DNA of 64,000 bases from Chionoecetes opilio (Eukaryota; Arthropoda; Malacostraca; Decapoda; Majidae), in NCBI GenBank assembly GCA_016584305.1, contig JACEEZ010016131.1, forward strand, positions 1 through 64,000. Direction: 5' to 3'. The notes beneath the pieces were generated by a model, which worked only from the letters and a program-made list of their open reading frames with translations, had not been told where the DNA came from and made no database searches. The translations under genes were made by a program, and so were the position numbers. The stretch's first letter is position 1. Every line of letters begins with the position of its first letter. Below are positions 1 through 9,575 of this stretch, piece by piece.

Positions 1-383
1 GCTGTTTTCCCCCGGGGTGCTACGTGCCAGCTCCTGTCCCCCCACACAACATTACCACTTGTGAGTGTTATGCATGTTTTATGTTTAATTAATGTGCAGT
101 TATGTTATTTTGTGTGCTATTTTCTCTTTCAGTATGCTTTTTCTACAGAATAGGTAGTACAGTGTGGGGTAATATAGACGCTGTGTGTTTGTTGTGTTTG
201 CTATAATTTATTTTTAGCTTGAAAAACATGTTTTTATTTTTTTTATTTTTAAATTTTTTTTATTGATGGGGTCCTGGAACCAAACCTATATTTTACCATT
301 AGTTATGTGTTTTGTTATACGAGATTTTGCTTTACGAGTATGTCAGGTGGAACCTAACTGCTCGTATCTTTGGGACCTCCCTG
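1..383. mobile_element. Family A MITE, right part (window-edge truncated)
   Basis: The last 13 bases are the inverted form of the family A end CAGGGAGGTCCCG, followed by TA. The interior matches other copies at 38175-38566, 40675-41611 and 41709-42518. The right end has one direct TACGAG motif and two inverted copies farther in. No coding capacity is visible. Its left part lies outside the window or was lost. Confidence 0.8.
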
Positions 384-456
384 TACTGATATTTTTTTTC
401 TTCTATTCTCCCATCCATGCATAGACAGCTGAGTCTTGACTTCATTTCCCCCACTT

Positions 457-840
457 TCATTTCCCCTTTCCACTTTCATGTGTGAGTGTGTGTGCGTCGA
501 TTATGTTGTTGTAGAAGGTATGTTTGTTGACAGGCATGAGGTCAAAGAGGTACTGAAGGTCACGCACTTTTTCCTTCTTGAGGGCTAAGGGGCGGCTGTA
601 GTGCTTGGGGAGGCGGGGGGCGGAGAGGTCAAACACCTTACGGGACCAGGCGCCCGTCCCTTCTGCAGTCTGACCTCGGTGATGTTCTCGCTGTCAGCCT
701 CGTAATCTGACTTCAGTAGGTAGCACTCACGGAATGCCAAAGCAGGAGGATTTTCACTGGCACTATTGTCACTGCTGGGAATAATCCATGATAATGGCGA
801 AAGTAATGCGTAAATCCAGAGAAAGCACTCGTTGCTTTCT
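457..840 (-). pseudogene. Fragment of an arthropod multi-copy gene family, frameshifted
   Basis: Reading the minus strand gives a continuous acidic stretch (SDNSASENPPALAF, then KSDYEADSENITEV) followed by a basic segment with KVFDLSAPRLPKHYSRP and KKEKVRDLQYLFDLMP, ending at a TGA at 457-459. A one-base deletion near 653 separates the two halves, so no intact ORF remains. I recognise the style of sequence from repeated, uncharacterised arthropod genes but cannot name it. There is no splice signal I can defend, and the upstream limit is uncertain. It is probably transposon-derived, and no function is assigned. Confidence 0.45.
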
Positions 841-1189
841 CTGCGTTGAGAGGGAAGGGAGGGAGGAAAGGAAGGCGGGGCTTAGGCGGCAGTGGTGGCG
901 ATCCGACGCTCTCATTGGCTCAACGCTCTGACGTCACGGAGTGCGTCTCGTCTCCCATTGGCTGGTTGAGCGCGGTGTGGAAATAGTACCCTTCTGCCAC
1001 GGCGCTCCCTGCCTGAATGTGTTCCAAGTAATCGAAGCAAAAAATCACTTTGTAAACAATAGGACTTTCGACCTTATGGAAATGTCGGAAGAAGGATGCT
1101 AACTCCACCATCCTTTAGAGCAGGAATTCAGGTCTCTGTCGATGAAAAATCTAATTTTTGGCCGTGGTGGTGGTTAGTACCCTTCTGCC

Positions 1190-1882
1190 GCGGCGCGCCT
1201 CATATAGTCTAGATGGTTCTTCGCTACCTCTGAATCTTGTATTCTCTTTAATCCACTGAGTCATAATGTTATTCATTACCAGATCCAACAATGTACCACC
1301 CCATGAGTCTTCTCCTCCTTCAGTATACCATTCTTCCCAGCAAACTTCTTTGCAGTTAAAATCTCCCATCAAAATGATGTTCTCACAATTTTCCATCATA
1401 TTCTTTAAACATTTGCTTGTGTCTCTTATCATGTCTCCATACTCCTCTCTCCCCCATGAATTTGTCTTAGGTGGAACGTATAAGAGTACTAAGTCTCTTA
1501 TTCTTCCTTTTTTCATCACCAACTCTACCTTCAACACCTCTGCCATACCTTTTCCTTTTTCTACATTCCCTACTACCACATCCTTCCTTGTTAACATCAT
1601 TACACCACTTCCCTTTTTCTGATTTCTGTTTCTCCTCCATACATTATATTGGCCCTCCCCAACTGGCACATCCTCAGAATCACTCAGCTTCGTTTCTACT
1701 AGACCCAATATGTCTGGTTTCTTGGCTCTCAGGTAATCGTTTACTTCTGTTAATGTTGACACTAGCCCATTTATATTTGTGTACGATACCCGCCATCCTT
1801 TTTCATTTTCCTTTGAATTATCTTCTCTTACTCTTTCTCTTTTAGATAACACTTCTTCAGTTTTTGGTCTAAAACTCTCCAA
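1190..1882 (-). pseudogene. Non-LTR retrotransposon endonuclease domain (ORF2 5' part)
   Basis: The translation has the order of an APE-type endonuclease: YTNINGL near residue 34, an ETKL catalytic block near 62, a YVPP block, then MGDFNCK near 172. These are the metal-binding and nucleophile-positioning motifs of LINE endonucleases, which nick target DNA to prime reverse transcription. The reading is open for about 240 codons and then stops before any reverse transcriptase, so this is a truncated element. The ORF1-like coiled-coil reading lies just upstream on the same strand (1937-2715), in the order expected of a LINE. Confidence 0.8.
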
Positions 1883-1936
1883 TAGAATTTCTGTTTTTCC
1901 TCTTCCATTCTCAATTCGTTTTTTTCTTTGGCTTCT

Positions 1937-2715
1937 TTAAACAGTACATTCAAACTGGCTCTTTCTTCCTCCTTCATATCTTTTCTTATCCATATTTTTT
2001 TTTATTCTTCTGTCTGTCAGTTTCCACGCCTTAGACAATATATCTAGTGCTGTATTTTGTGACCTGAACTTAACTTTTAAGGGGCGGGCCCCTCCTTCCT
2101 CATATTTCCCTAACCTATGTATCTCTTCTATTTCTTCTTCTATCACCGTATTTTCTTCTACTACTTTAAATATTTCTTTTGCCACTTTCTTTTCTTATGT
2201 TTTTCTAGGGCAGCACTTTTTCCTTCAAACCAAAAATGATGACACAGTTCTTTTTGTCCACCGTATCTCTAACTAAATTTTCCTTTTGTTTTATCACTGA
2301 CTACTTCTTTGCTCAGATTTTTATTTTTATTTTCTTGATCTTCAATTATTTGGCGTAAGCTCTCTTGGTCTTTTCCTTTTTCTATCTTCCATGTCTTTCT
2401 TTCATCTTTCATTTCCTCTTGTGTCATTTTCCATTTCTTATGTACTGCATTCATATCTGCATGCATTTTCACTACCTTTTCGTCATCCTGTTTACCATTT
2501 AGTTCATTCACTCAATTTTTCAAAATAGTATTATCTTTTTCCAGTACGAACACTTTCTTTTCCATCTTCTCTAGTCTATCCATCATTTCGTGAACTACAT
2601 TTTCTAGCATTGAGACTCTTTTCCGGTTCGTTTTCAGCTCTAATATGTCTTTTTCTTTGGTATTGAAGCCATCGAAATTGATCGCGGGGGTTCTTCCATC
2701 TTTGTTTACGTCCAA
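1937..2715 (-). pseudogene. LINE ORF1-like coiled-coil / RNA-binding protein, broken
   Basis: Three minus-strand readings follow one another with stops or frameshifts between them (2715-2512, 2511-2269, 2185-1937). The first two are rich in K and E with heptad-like leucines (a predicted coiled coil). The third contains EIEEIHRLGKYEEGG and PLKVKFRSQNTALDIL, which resembles the RRM-like part of L1/CR1-type ORF1 proteins. Such proteins coat the retrotransposon RNA. Its position directly upstream of the endonuclease supports a single LINE copy. It is interrupted and so inactive. Confidence 0.65.
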
Positions 2716-2785
2716 TATTTTTTACTTTTTAGGCTAATCATGTGGAGACGGGGCTATCTAACTGCATAGCTCTTACCTGTAAGTA

Positions 2786-3828
2786 CACACAAACCTCGTT
2801 TTCCCAGACTAATAGGGGGGAGCACTGGTCCGGGAACCGCAAAAGTCCGGGAATCGCAACAGTCAACAGTTTAAAAAAAAAAAAAAAAAAAAAAAGTCCG
2901 ATGCCATTACCCACCCCCGGACGTTTATCCTACTCTAGTATTTACTGTCCGGCAACCACCAATATCAACTACCCCGCCGCAGACTTTTACGTCCGCTGAG
3001 CATGCTGCCACCTGGCGGGAGGCAGCAGAAAGTGTTCAATAGTCTCAAGAGACGTTCCTGCACCAGGGGCAGTGGGGGTCAGGGGACTAACTGAGGCAGT
3101 GCAGGTGAACCGTGAGTGTCGTGTGCCCAAATGTAAACAATACGACCGTTGAGCATGCTGCCACCTGGCGGGAGGCAGCAGAAAGTGTTCAATAGTCTCA
3201 AGAGACGTTCCTGCACCAGGGGAAGTGGGGGTCAGGGGACTAACGGAGGCTGTGCAGGTGAACCGTGAGTGTCGTGTGCCCAAATGTAAACAATACGACC
3301 GCTGAGCATGCTGCCACCTGGCGGGAGGCAGCAGAAAGTGTTCAATAGTCTCAGAGATGTTCCTGCACCAGGGACAGTGGGAGTCAGGGGACTGACGGAG
3401 GCAGTGCAGGGGAACCGTGAGTGTCGTGTGCCCAAATGTAAACAATACGACCGCTGAGCATGCTGCCACCTGGCGGGAGGCAGCAGAAAGTGTTCAATAG
3501 TCTCAGAGATGTTCCTGCACCAGGGACAGTGGGAGTCAGGGGACTGACGGAGGCAGTGCAGGGGAACCGTGAGTGTCGTGTGCCCAAACAATACGACCGC
3601 TGAGCATGCTGCCACCTGGCGGGAGGCGCGGACACTGAACAGGGGTGACAGGAGACGCTCGGACCGCCGGACAACTTTGTCAATTTACGAACAGGACCAG
3701 GCATTTCAAAAAAACAAAACAAAAAATAAAAATTTAGTCCGGGACTCTGACATATCCCCGAACCTCGGATTTTGTCCGGCAAATCCGATATCCGGGAAAT
3801 GGAGGTCCGGGAAATCGAGGTTTGTGTG
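2786..3828. mobile_element. Family C TIR element with internal minisatellite
   Basis: The ends are CACACAAACCTCG and its inverse, flanked by TA on both sides. The left end has one direct CCCGGAC motif and two inverted copies 17 bp apart. The right end has three direct CCGG-core motifs at 15 and 16 bp. The middle is a 153-bp tandem array. There is no transposase, so it is non-autonomous. Other copies are 31442-32214 and 49352-51429. Confidence 0.85.
2998..3626. repeat. 153-bp tandem array (four units plus part)
   Basis: Units start with GAGCATGCTGCCACCTGGCG at about 2998, 3151, 3304, 3456 and 3602 (periods 153, 153, 152, 146). Read on the minus strand a unit gives TIEHFLLPPARWQHA, matching the ETIEHFLLQC tract of the Jockey-like LINE C-terminus seen intact at 20757-21041 and 39744-40470. 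The array therefore descends from a captured LINE fragment. Open frames across it are by-products of the period being divisible by three. Confidence 0.9.
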
Positions 3829-3839
3829 TACTCAAGGTC

Positions 3840-4150
3840 TTTTTGGGTCTTCTGCGTCCTTGTTGGTCACTGCAGCCAGTCAGCATATCCAGTTTTGTAG
3901 GAGCCTACCAGAGCGCGTCGTGTACACACAGCTGATGCGGTGTGTGATGTCAGTACTAGCGTGGGTAAATCCACAATGTGCAAATATCACCGTTAATAAT
4001 TGTCAAGTGTAAGGTATAGCAAGTGTACGTGTAGCGTAGACGGTAGCTAGCAAGGTCAACTGTCAGCGAAAGTAGCTGTGAAAATTACAGGGGAAAAATG
4101 AGAAAATAGCATTTCAATTAATGAAATTGTAATCTTAAATCGTCAAGTAA
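3840..4150. other. Unassigned spacer
   Basis: Between the family C element and the 2.5 kb TIR element I see no coding, repeat or RNA signature. TAA at 4148-4150 is the left target-site duplication of the next element. Confidence 0.5.
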
Positions 4151-4400
4151 CACTGGACAACAAATTTCAAAAAAAAATTATTACTAGAGATGTGTAAAGT
4201 GATTTAGACTAATTTGGGTACGCTGATTTCAAAAATCATAACCGTTTTGCTGTATCACGTCAGGATTTTGAGTTACAGAAATACTCCCATTGCCTAGAAG
4301 TCAGGATTTCAATGAAATTTACAAAATTCATTTATTCATTTATTTCATCATGAATGCTTCAAAATTATAGAAATTACAGAAAAACTCTACTAGAATGTAA

Positions 4401-6042
4401 TTAAAAATGCTTTAGGCATTTGGCTTTGCGTTTGTGCTGCTCTGTGTCAGTTTCACGATGCAGGAACCAGCAGAAGTCGCCCATCATGTTCGGGTTGTGC
4501 CGCCCTTGGTAACGCGTCTCCATGAGTGAAATCTCTTGGTGGAATCGCTCGCCGTGCTCGTCCGAGACAGCTCCCAAGTTGTCAGGGAAGAAGTTCAGGT
4601 GCTGGTGTAGGAAATGGATCTTCAGGGACATCCTGGAGCCAAGTTTCCTGAAGGACTCCAGCAGCTGCTGCACTATTTCTTCATAGTTGTCCGCGCGCTC
4701 GTTTCCCCAAGAAGTTGTCCGTCACAGCTTTGAAGCTCCTCCACGCTGCCAGCTCTTTGGGGTTTAGAGTTGTCGGAAAAGTTTCGTCCTTCATTACCTC
4801 TCGGATTTGCGGTCCAACAAAGACACCAGCCTTGATCTTAGCCTCCGACAAGGTGTTGCCAAACTTCTCCTTCAGGTATAAAAACCCACGCCCATTCAGA
4901 TCCATTGCCCGTACAAAATTCTTCATCAAGCCGAGCTTTATGTGGAGTGGTGGAAGGAAAATCTTGGCTGGGTCGACAAGGGCGACATGCTTCACGTTGT
5001 ATCGACCAGGTACATGCTCCGTCCGCTCTTTCCAATCATTCTTCGTCCAGTGATTCTTGTCGTCTCTGCTATCCCAGAGACAAAGGAAGCACATGTATTT
5101 CGTGTAGCCTGACTGCAGCCCTAACAACAGCGCCACCACTTTCAAGTCTCCGCAGATGTGCCAGTTGAAGTCATTGTACTTGATGGAATCAAGCAGCTGC
5201 CGCATAGTCTCATAGGTCTCTTTCATGCCGAACGCGTGAGCCAGTGGGACTGATGGTTTCTTGTTGCCATTGTGGAGCAAAACAGCCTTCAAGCTGTTCT
5301 TCCCCGAGTCGATGAAGAGGCGCCAGTCTGCAGGATCGTGATCACACCCAAGTTCTTTCAACAGACCGTTGATGTCACTGCAGAATGTCATCGTGTCTTC
5401 CATCTCAAAGAACTGAGCCATGTCGCTGTGACGTGCTCTGAACAAGGATATCTTGGTGTTAGGTTCAAGTAGATTCCACTGCTGCAGCCTTGATCCAAGC
5501 AGCTCTGCCTTCGCCTTTGACAGCGAGAGATCTCTTACAAGATCATTTAACTCTCCCTGGTTCAGAAGGTGTGGTTCTTGTTCTTGAGTGTCGGGTTCAA
5601 AAGGTTCATCACCATCCTCTTCGCCACTGCTTACAGTTATGTTCTGATCAGCTGGACATGTTGGAACGGGGTTCTCGTCATCATGAGGCACAGGTTTACG
5701 AGCAGAGACGCAGTCAGCGTACTTGATGTGGCCTTTATTCTTCCTGTTGAAGCCGGCGATGCTAGTGCAGCAGAAATAACAATCATCATGATGATTCTGC
5801 GGCTCACGCCATATCATGGGCACCGCAAATGGAATGTCTCGCGCGCTTGCCCACCAACCACTGAGTCAAGGCTGAGTGGCAGCTTGTGCAGCAGATGTGT
5901 GGTGCCCAGCTCTTTCCTTGGTCCCCCACCTTACACCCGAAGTAGTGAAAGTAGGCGGCCTTCATTTTCACTGCCGTAGATACACTTCGCTGTTGATCTT
6001 TTTTGGTATACCGACCACAGACATAACAGAAGTTGTCTGGAT
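4401..6042 (-). pseudogene. Decayed DDE-like transposase candidate of family T
   Basis: The protein reads in three frames. An N-terminal zinc-ribbon-like part (5824-6042) has CYVCG, then WAPHICCTSC. A central part (4681-5823) opens with PMIWREPQNH and CYFC. The C-terminal part (4401-4673) carries SDEHGERFHQEI. Frameshifts lie near 5822 and 4680, and a TAG precedes FLYNHPDNFC. Candidate catalytic acids are the D in LFIDSGKNSLKAVLLHNGN, the D in CGDLKVVALLLGLQ and the E in SDEHGERFHQ, giving a D-D-E order. CFLCLW and the later histidines could bind zinc. I recognise the family as widespread, uncharacterised arthropod proteins. The DDE reading is inference, strengthened by the flanking inverted repeats. 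Confidence 0.65.
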
Positions 6043-6130
6043 GATTGTACAGGAACGTCTACTCGTGTTTAACTGAAAGAAAGAAAGAAACAAAAATTAG
6101 TAGTTATATAAGTACGTTATATCGTAGTTA

Positions 6131-6421
6131 CGTAAGAGGTGGTAGGCTGCAGACTGCACTCTAAAGGTCGCTGTCTGTAGCTAGATTTGTATAGCGTATT
6201 GATTGCGGCGTGATGTGGTTGGTTGCGCGTGGTCTAGTTTGTGTTAAAGAAAGTCGTTTCTCAAGAGCGCGTGACTTTGTTCTGCGCGCAGCCAACGGCT
6301 CACAAGGCCACAAACTAGACCACGCGCAACCAACCACATCACCCCGCAATCAATACGCTATACAAATCTAGCTACAGACAGCGACCTTCAGAGTGCAGTC
6401 TGCAGCCTACCACCTCTTACG
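6131..6421. repeat. Internal palindrome of family T (113-bp arms)
   Basis: Arms 6131-6243 and 6309-6421 are inverted copies with only a few mismatches, separated by a 65-base loop. The structure sits upstream of the gene, just inside the right terminal repeat. It could be a nested palindromic MITE or part of the element's own end. No clear target duplication flanks it. Confidence 0.85.
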
Positions 6422-7172
6422 AAATAGGCATGTTAAAGACATATGGAATTGAAGCAATCATGATGAAATAAATGAATAAATGAATTTTTGTAAATTTCAT
6501 TGAAATCCTGACTTCTAGGCAATGGGAGTATTTCTGTAACTCAAAATCCTGACGTGATACAGCAAAACGGTTATGATTTTTGAAATCAGCGTACCCAAAT
6601 TAGTCTAAATCGCTTTACACATCTCCAGTAGCAAACATGTTGTTGTCCAGTGTAATCGTTAAAAAAAACTGAAAGTGTCAAGTAACGACGAAGGCTCGTC
6701 GGACTGTAGAGCTGCTGCTGTGTTTGCATTGTGTGTGGGCAAATCCAAGTTTGCCAAAAAAAAATCATACATAAATGATAATAATTCAATGCTATTGTAG
6801 AAAATATTTTGACATCAGCGAGTGTAAAAACTGACAGGCAGAGAAATTAAATGAAGTTTACACATTTTAATGAACTTCAGAAAACATGGTGATGTACAGT
6901 CGGCGCAAAAAAACTTAGGACGCCAAAAAAGTTGGGGCGGGAATAACGTCCTTAGCTGTTTTGACAATTTTGGTGAAAGCGATTGAATTTTTTTATGTTT
7001 TTTGTATATCTGGCAGTGTATTAGGGTTTCTGCTGTAGATTCCTCGCTCCTGCCCGCTCTGTAACTTCCAAGTCATCATAGGAAGAGGTTGTTGTGTTTG
7101 GTTCTCCAACCTTCCTACACCCCCTTTTGCCCCTCCATCTTCTACCGCCTTCTCCAGGTCTAATAAAGCATT

Positions 7173-7398
7173 ATGCCGGGCAAATCTCTATCAATTGTGA
7201 AGAAGACACATATAGTAGCCTTGTATCGAAGTGGGAAAACAATTGGCCAGATAGCGAGGGAGATGTGTGTTTCCAAACATACCGTCTCAGTGTGGTGCAG
7301 GCGGGCGCAAGATGGTGAGTTAGAGACTGTTTTGGCGTGGAAGAAAGGGTCAGGGCGGCCAAGAAAAACTTCAAATAAGACTGATCAACTGCTCAAAA
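7173..7398 (+). pseudogene. Tc1-type transposase N-terminal HTH (left arm)
   Basis: The reading starts MPGKSLSIVKKTHIVALYRS and shows a paired-like first helix-turn-helix (GKTIGQIAREMCVSKHTVSVW) followed by the GRPRKTS linker that joins the two DNA-binding subdomains of Tc1 transposases. It runs about 75 codons and then enters the loop of the palindrome, so the second HTH and DDE/D domain are absent. Such a fragment could bind element ends but could not cut DNA. Confidence 0.8.
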
Positions 7399-7420
7399 TG
7401 ATTATTGACATCAAGAAACC

Positions 7421-7646
7421 TTTTGAGCTGTTGATCAGTCTTATTTGAAGTTTTTCTTGGCTGCCCTGACCCTTTCTTCCATGCCAAAACAGTCTCTAAC
7501 TCACCATCTTGTGCCCGCCTGCACCACACTGAGACGGTATGTTTGGAAACACACATCTCCCTCGCTATCTGGCCAATTGTTTTCCCACTTCGATACAAGG
7601 CTACTATATGTGTCTTCTTCACAATTGATAGAGATTTGCCCGGCAT
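7421..7646 (-). pseudogene. Tc1-type transposase N-terminal HTH (right arm)
   Basis: This is the inverted twin of the left-arm coding segment, with the same start and the same HTH and a GQPRKTS linker (Gln for Arg). The near identity of the two arms argues for recent formation of the palindrome or for gene conversion between arms. Confidence 0.8.
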
Positions 7647-7923
7647 AATGCTTTATTAGACCTGGAGAAGGCGGTAGAAGATGGAGGGGCAAAAGGGGGT
7701 GTAGGAAGGTTGGAGAACCAAACACAACAACCTCTTCCTATGATGACTTGGAAGATACAGAGCGGGCAGGAGCGAGGAATCTACAGCAGAAACCCTAATA
7801 CACTGCCAGATATACAAAAAACGTAAAAAATTCAATCGCTTTCACCAAAATTGTCAAAACAGCTAAGGACGTTATTCCCGCCCCAACTTTTTTGGCGTCC
7901 TAAGTTTTTTTGCGCCGACTGTA

Positions 7924-8594
7924 TAACAGGTAGAGTGATGAGCACTCTTGTATTGAACTTGTAAGAATCATGTGCTAAAGAAGCCTGATTAAACATTAAA
8001 GTATGGATTATGCATGAGGACAGGAAACTGTCACTCAGGTGAATAAAAAATTTAGATTTGGTGTTCTCCACGGGAGTGATAAAGTAAAATGTACACCAAA
8101 ATTTAAGTTTCCATGGGAGTGGAATAGGAAAAGCTTCCGATTGGAGGTAAATCTTATCAAGGGAAATGCACAGGTAGCTAGTAAAGCATTTCGAGCTGTA
8201 AAAGGATAAGGTGGGCATATTTGGTATGACGTGGAATAATACATTAATCCTCATTAGGGCAAATTATACATGCAACAGCTGAAACTTTTAAATTGAAAAA
8301 ACAACAACAACTGGGCACAGATTGATATGATATTTACCGTATCTGCTATGAAAGGAGACAAAGTATCTAATACATGCATGGAGTTCTCAGAGATCAGCAA
8401 AGATGTTGATGGTAAAGCTACAATGAACAGAGAACCATGTACAATTTCTAGATAGGGTATAAATTTCCAAATATGTTGATAGGGCCAGTAGCAATTGATT
8501 GTGGTAGCAATGGAAATGACTTATCAATCCTTACTGAGAGGAAGAAAATTTCAGCTGTGAGTAAGAAAATTATATTCGTCAATGGTGAACAATG
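7924..8594. other. Unassigned sequence
   Basis: Between the Tc1-like palindrome and the piggyBac-type MITE I see only short, unremarkable open frames, for example at 7832-8254 on the minus strand. There is no recognisable domain or repeat. It may be diverged retrotransposon sequence or plain intergenic DNA. Confidence 0.4.
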
Positions 8595-8598
8595 TTAA

Positions 8599-9299
8599 CC
8601 CTTTCACGCACGAAAAGTTTAATAAGTTTTTCCGTCCACTGCAACATCCGTCTTATGCTCCCTAAGGGGCCCCGCGAAATGGCCAGACTGTGCGGCGAAT
8701 AATTTTTTTATGTTATCAATTTCACCAACGTGTATTCTTTTTTCCTGGCATTATTATATATCATTGGTTTTGCAGGAGATTATTCTGCCTTATGAAAGAA
8801 AAAAATAACAAGAAATGCAAATAAATAGCGGAATTTACCGACTCCAAAAAAAAATATTGAGTAAAGAGAAATAAGAAATACTTACGTTCACCACTTCGTA
8901 GCTCGAAACTTCCTGAGTCAACTTTTTATGGTTTATATGCCAATAAAAGCAGATTCTTATGAGGATTCCAACGCTACCATTATAATTTTCATATGGCCAT
9001 TATGGCCAGCTCGAGACACGTTTTAAAGGGACGACAATTCGCGCGCACAGGCTCCCTGCTGAGTGGAGACTGACACACAAACCCTTATCATTTCACATCC
9101 ACTCACACGAGAGAGTTGACAATTAGTTTATTTTATAGGTCTAGGTTGGATCTTTGATGCAGAAAAATTTTGACGCAATTCTGATAAATACTTTATTTTT
9201 GGCGAATTTTTAACTGTTTTTTGACGCAATTCGCGTCAAAAGCTCAGATTGCAGACGGGCCCTTTTTTTGACGCGATCGCGTCACCGTGCGTGAAAGGG
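8599..9299. mobile_element. piggyBac-type MITE (family S)
   Basis: The inverted ends CCCTTTCACGCACG are bounded exactly by TTAA at 8595-8598 and 9300-9303. TTAA duplication and ends starting CCC are hallmarks of piggyBac elements. The 701-bp interior has no transposase. It includes a second pair of motifs near the right end (GACGCAATTCGCGTC-like) that may form subterminal hairpins. Confidence 0.8.
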
Positions 9300-9575
9300 T
9301 TAAGAGAGATAAGTTTATCTGTGATCAATCAATGTTTTCTGAGGTCTGTAGTAAGACAAGTAGTCATTCGTAATTTCTCTGTGAGTTTGAATTTGTTAGT
9401 AAGTAATGATAAATGGTTAGTTAGTTGAAACATAGGTAATACATGTGAGCATCATGTGTGTAAATAGTTCTGGAGGAATGCTTGTCATGCATATAGTACC
9501 TAGATTAGTATGTTAGTAAGTAAAACAATCCTATCATTCAAATAGTGATCGTGGTACAACAGAAGGACGTAAGTA

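Larger units (their letters stand above)
4151..6652 (-). mobile_element. 2.5 kb DNA transposon (family T) with ~200-bp inverted ends
   Basis: The outer ends CACTGGACAACAA and its inverse are flanked on both sides by TAA. The inverted homology runs inward for about 200 bp (4151-4362 against 6444-6652) with scattered mismatches. The element contains one decayed minus-strand gene and a separate internal palindrome. The combination of terminal inverted repeats, a short direct repeat and a single gene is that of a cut-and-paste transposon. I cannot assign it to a named superfamily. Confidence 0.8.
6897..7921. mobile_element. Tc1-like palindromic element (family R)
   Basis: The element begins and ends with CAGTCGGCGCAAAAAAACTT and its inverse, flanked by TA. 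The two arms, 6897-7398 and 7421-7921, are inverted copies over about 500 bp with a 22-base loop. Each arm carries the start of the same transposase in opposite directions, and there is no catalytic domain. It looks like an end-to-end inverted fusion of the 5' half of a Tc1/mariner element. TA target duplication fits that superfamily. Confidence 0.9.

Noticed and set aside
920..1111. 63-codon minus-strand ORF next to a decayed gene
   Set aside because: A stop lies just before the ATG, no domain is recognised, and no splice link to 457-840 can be shown.
2998..3626. CRISPR-like appearance of regularly repeated sequence
   Set aside because: The whole 153-bp unit is conserved with no variable spacers, and the DNA is eukaryotic.
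2987..3782. Overlapping minus-strand ORFs of 127-160 codons with repeated units
   Set aside because: The repeat period is divisible by three, so frames stay open. They derive from a LINE fragment and are not a repeat protein.
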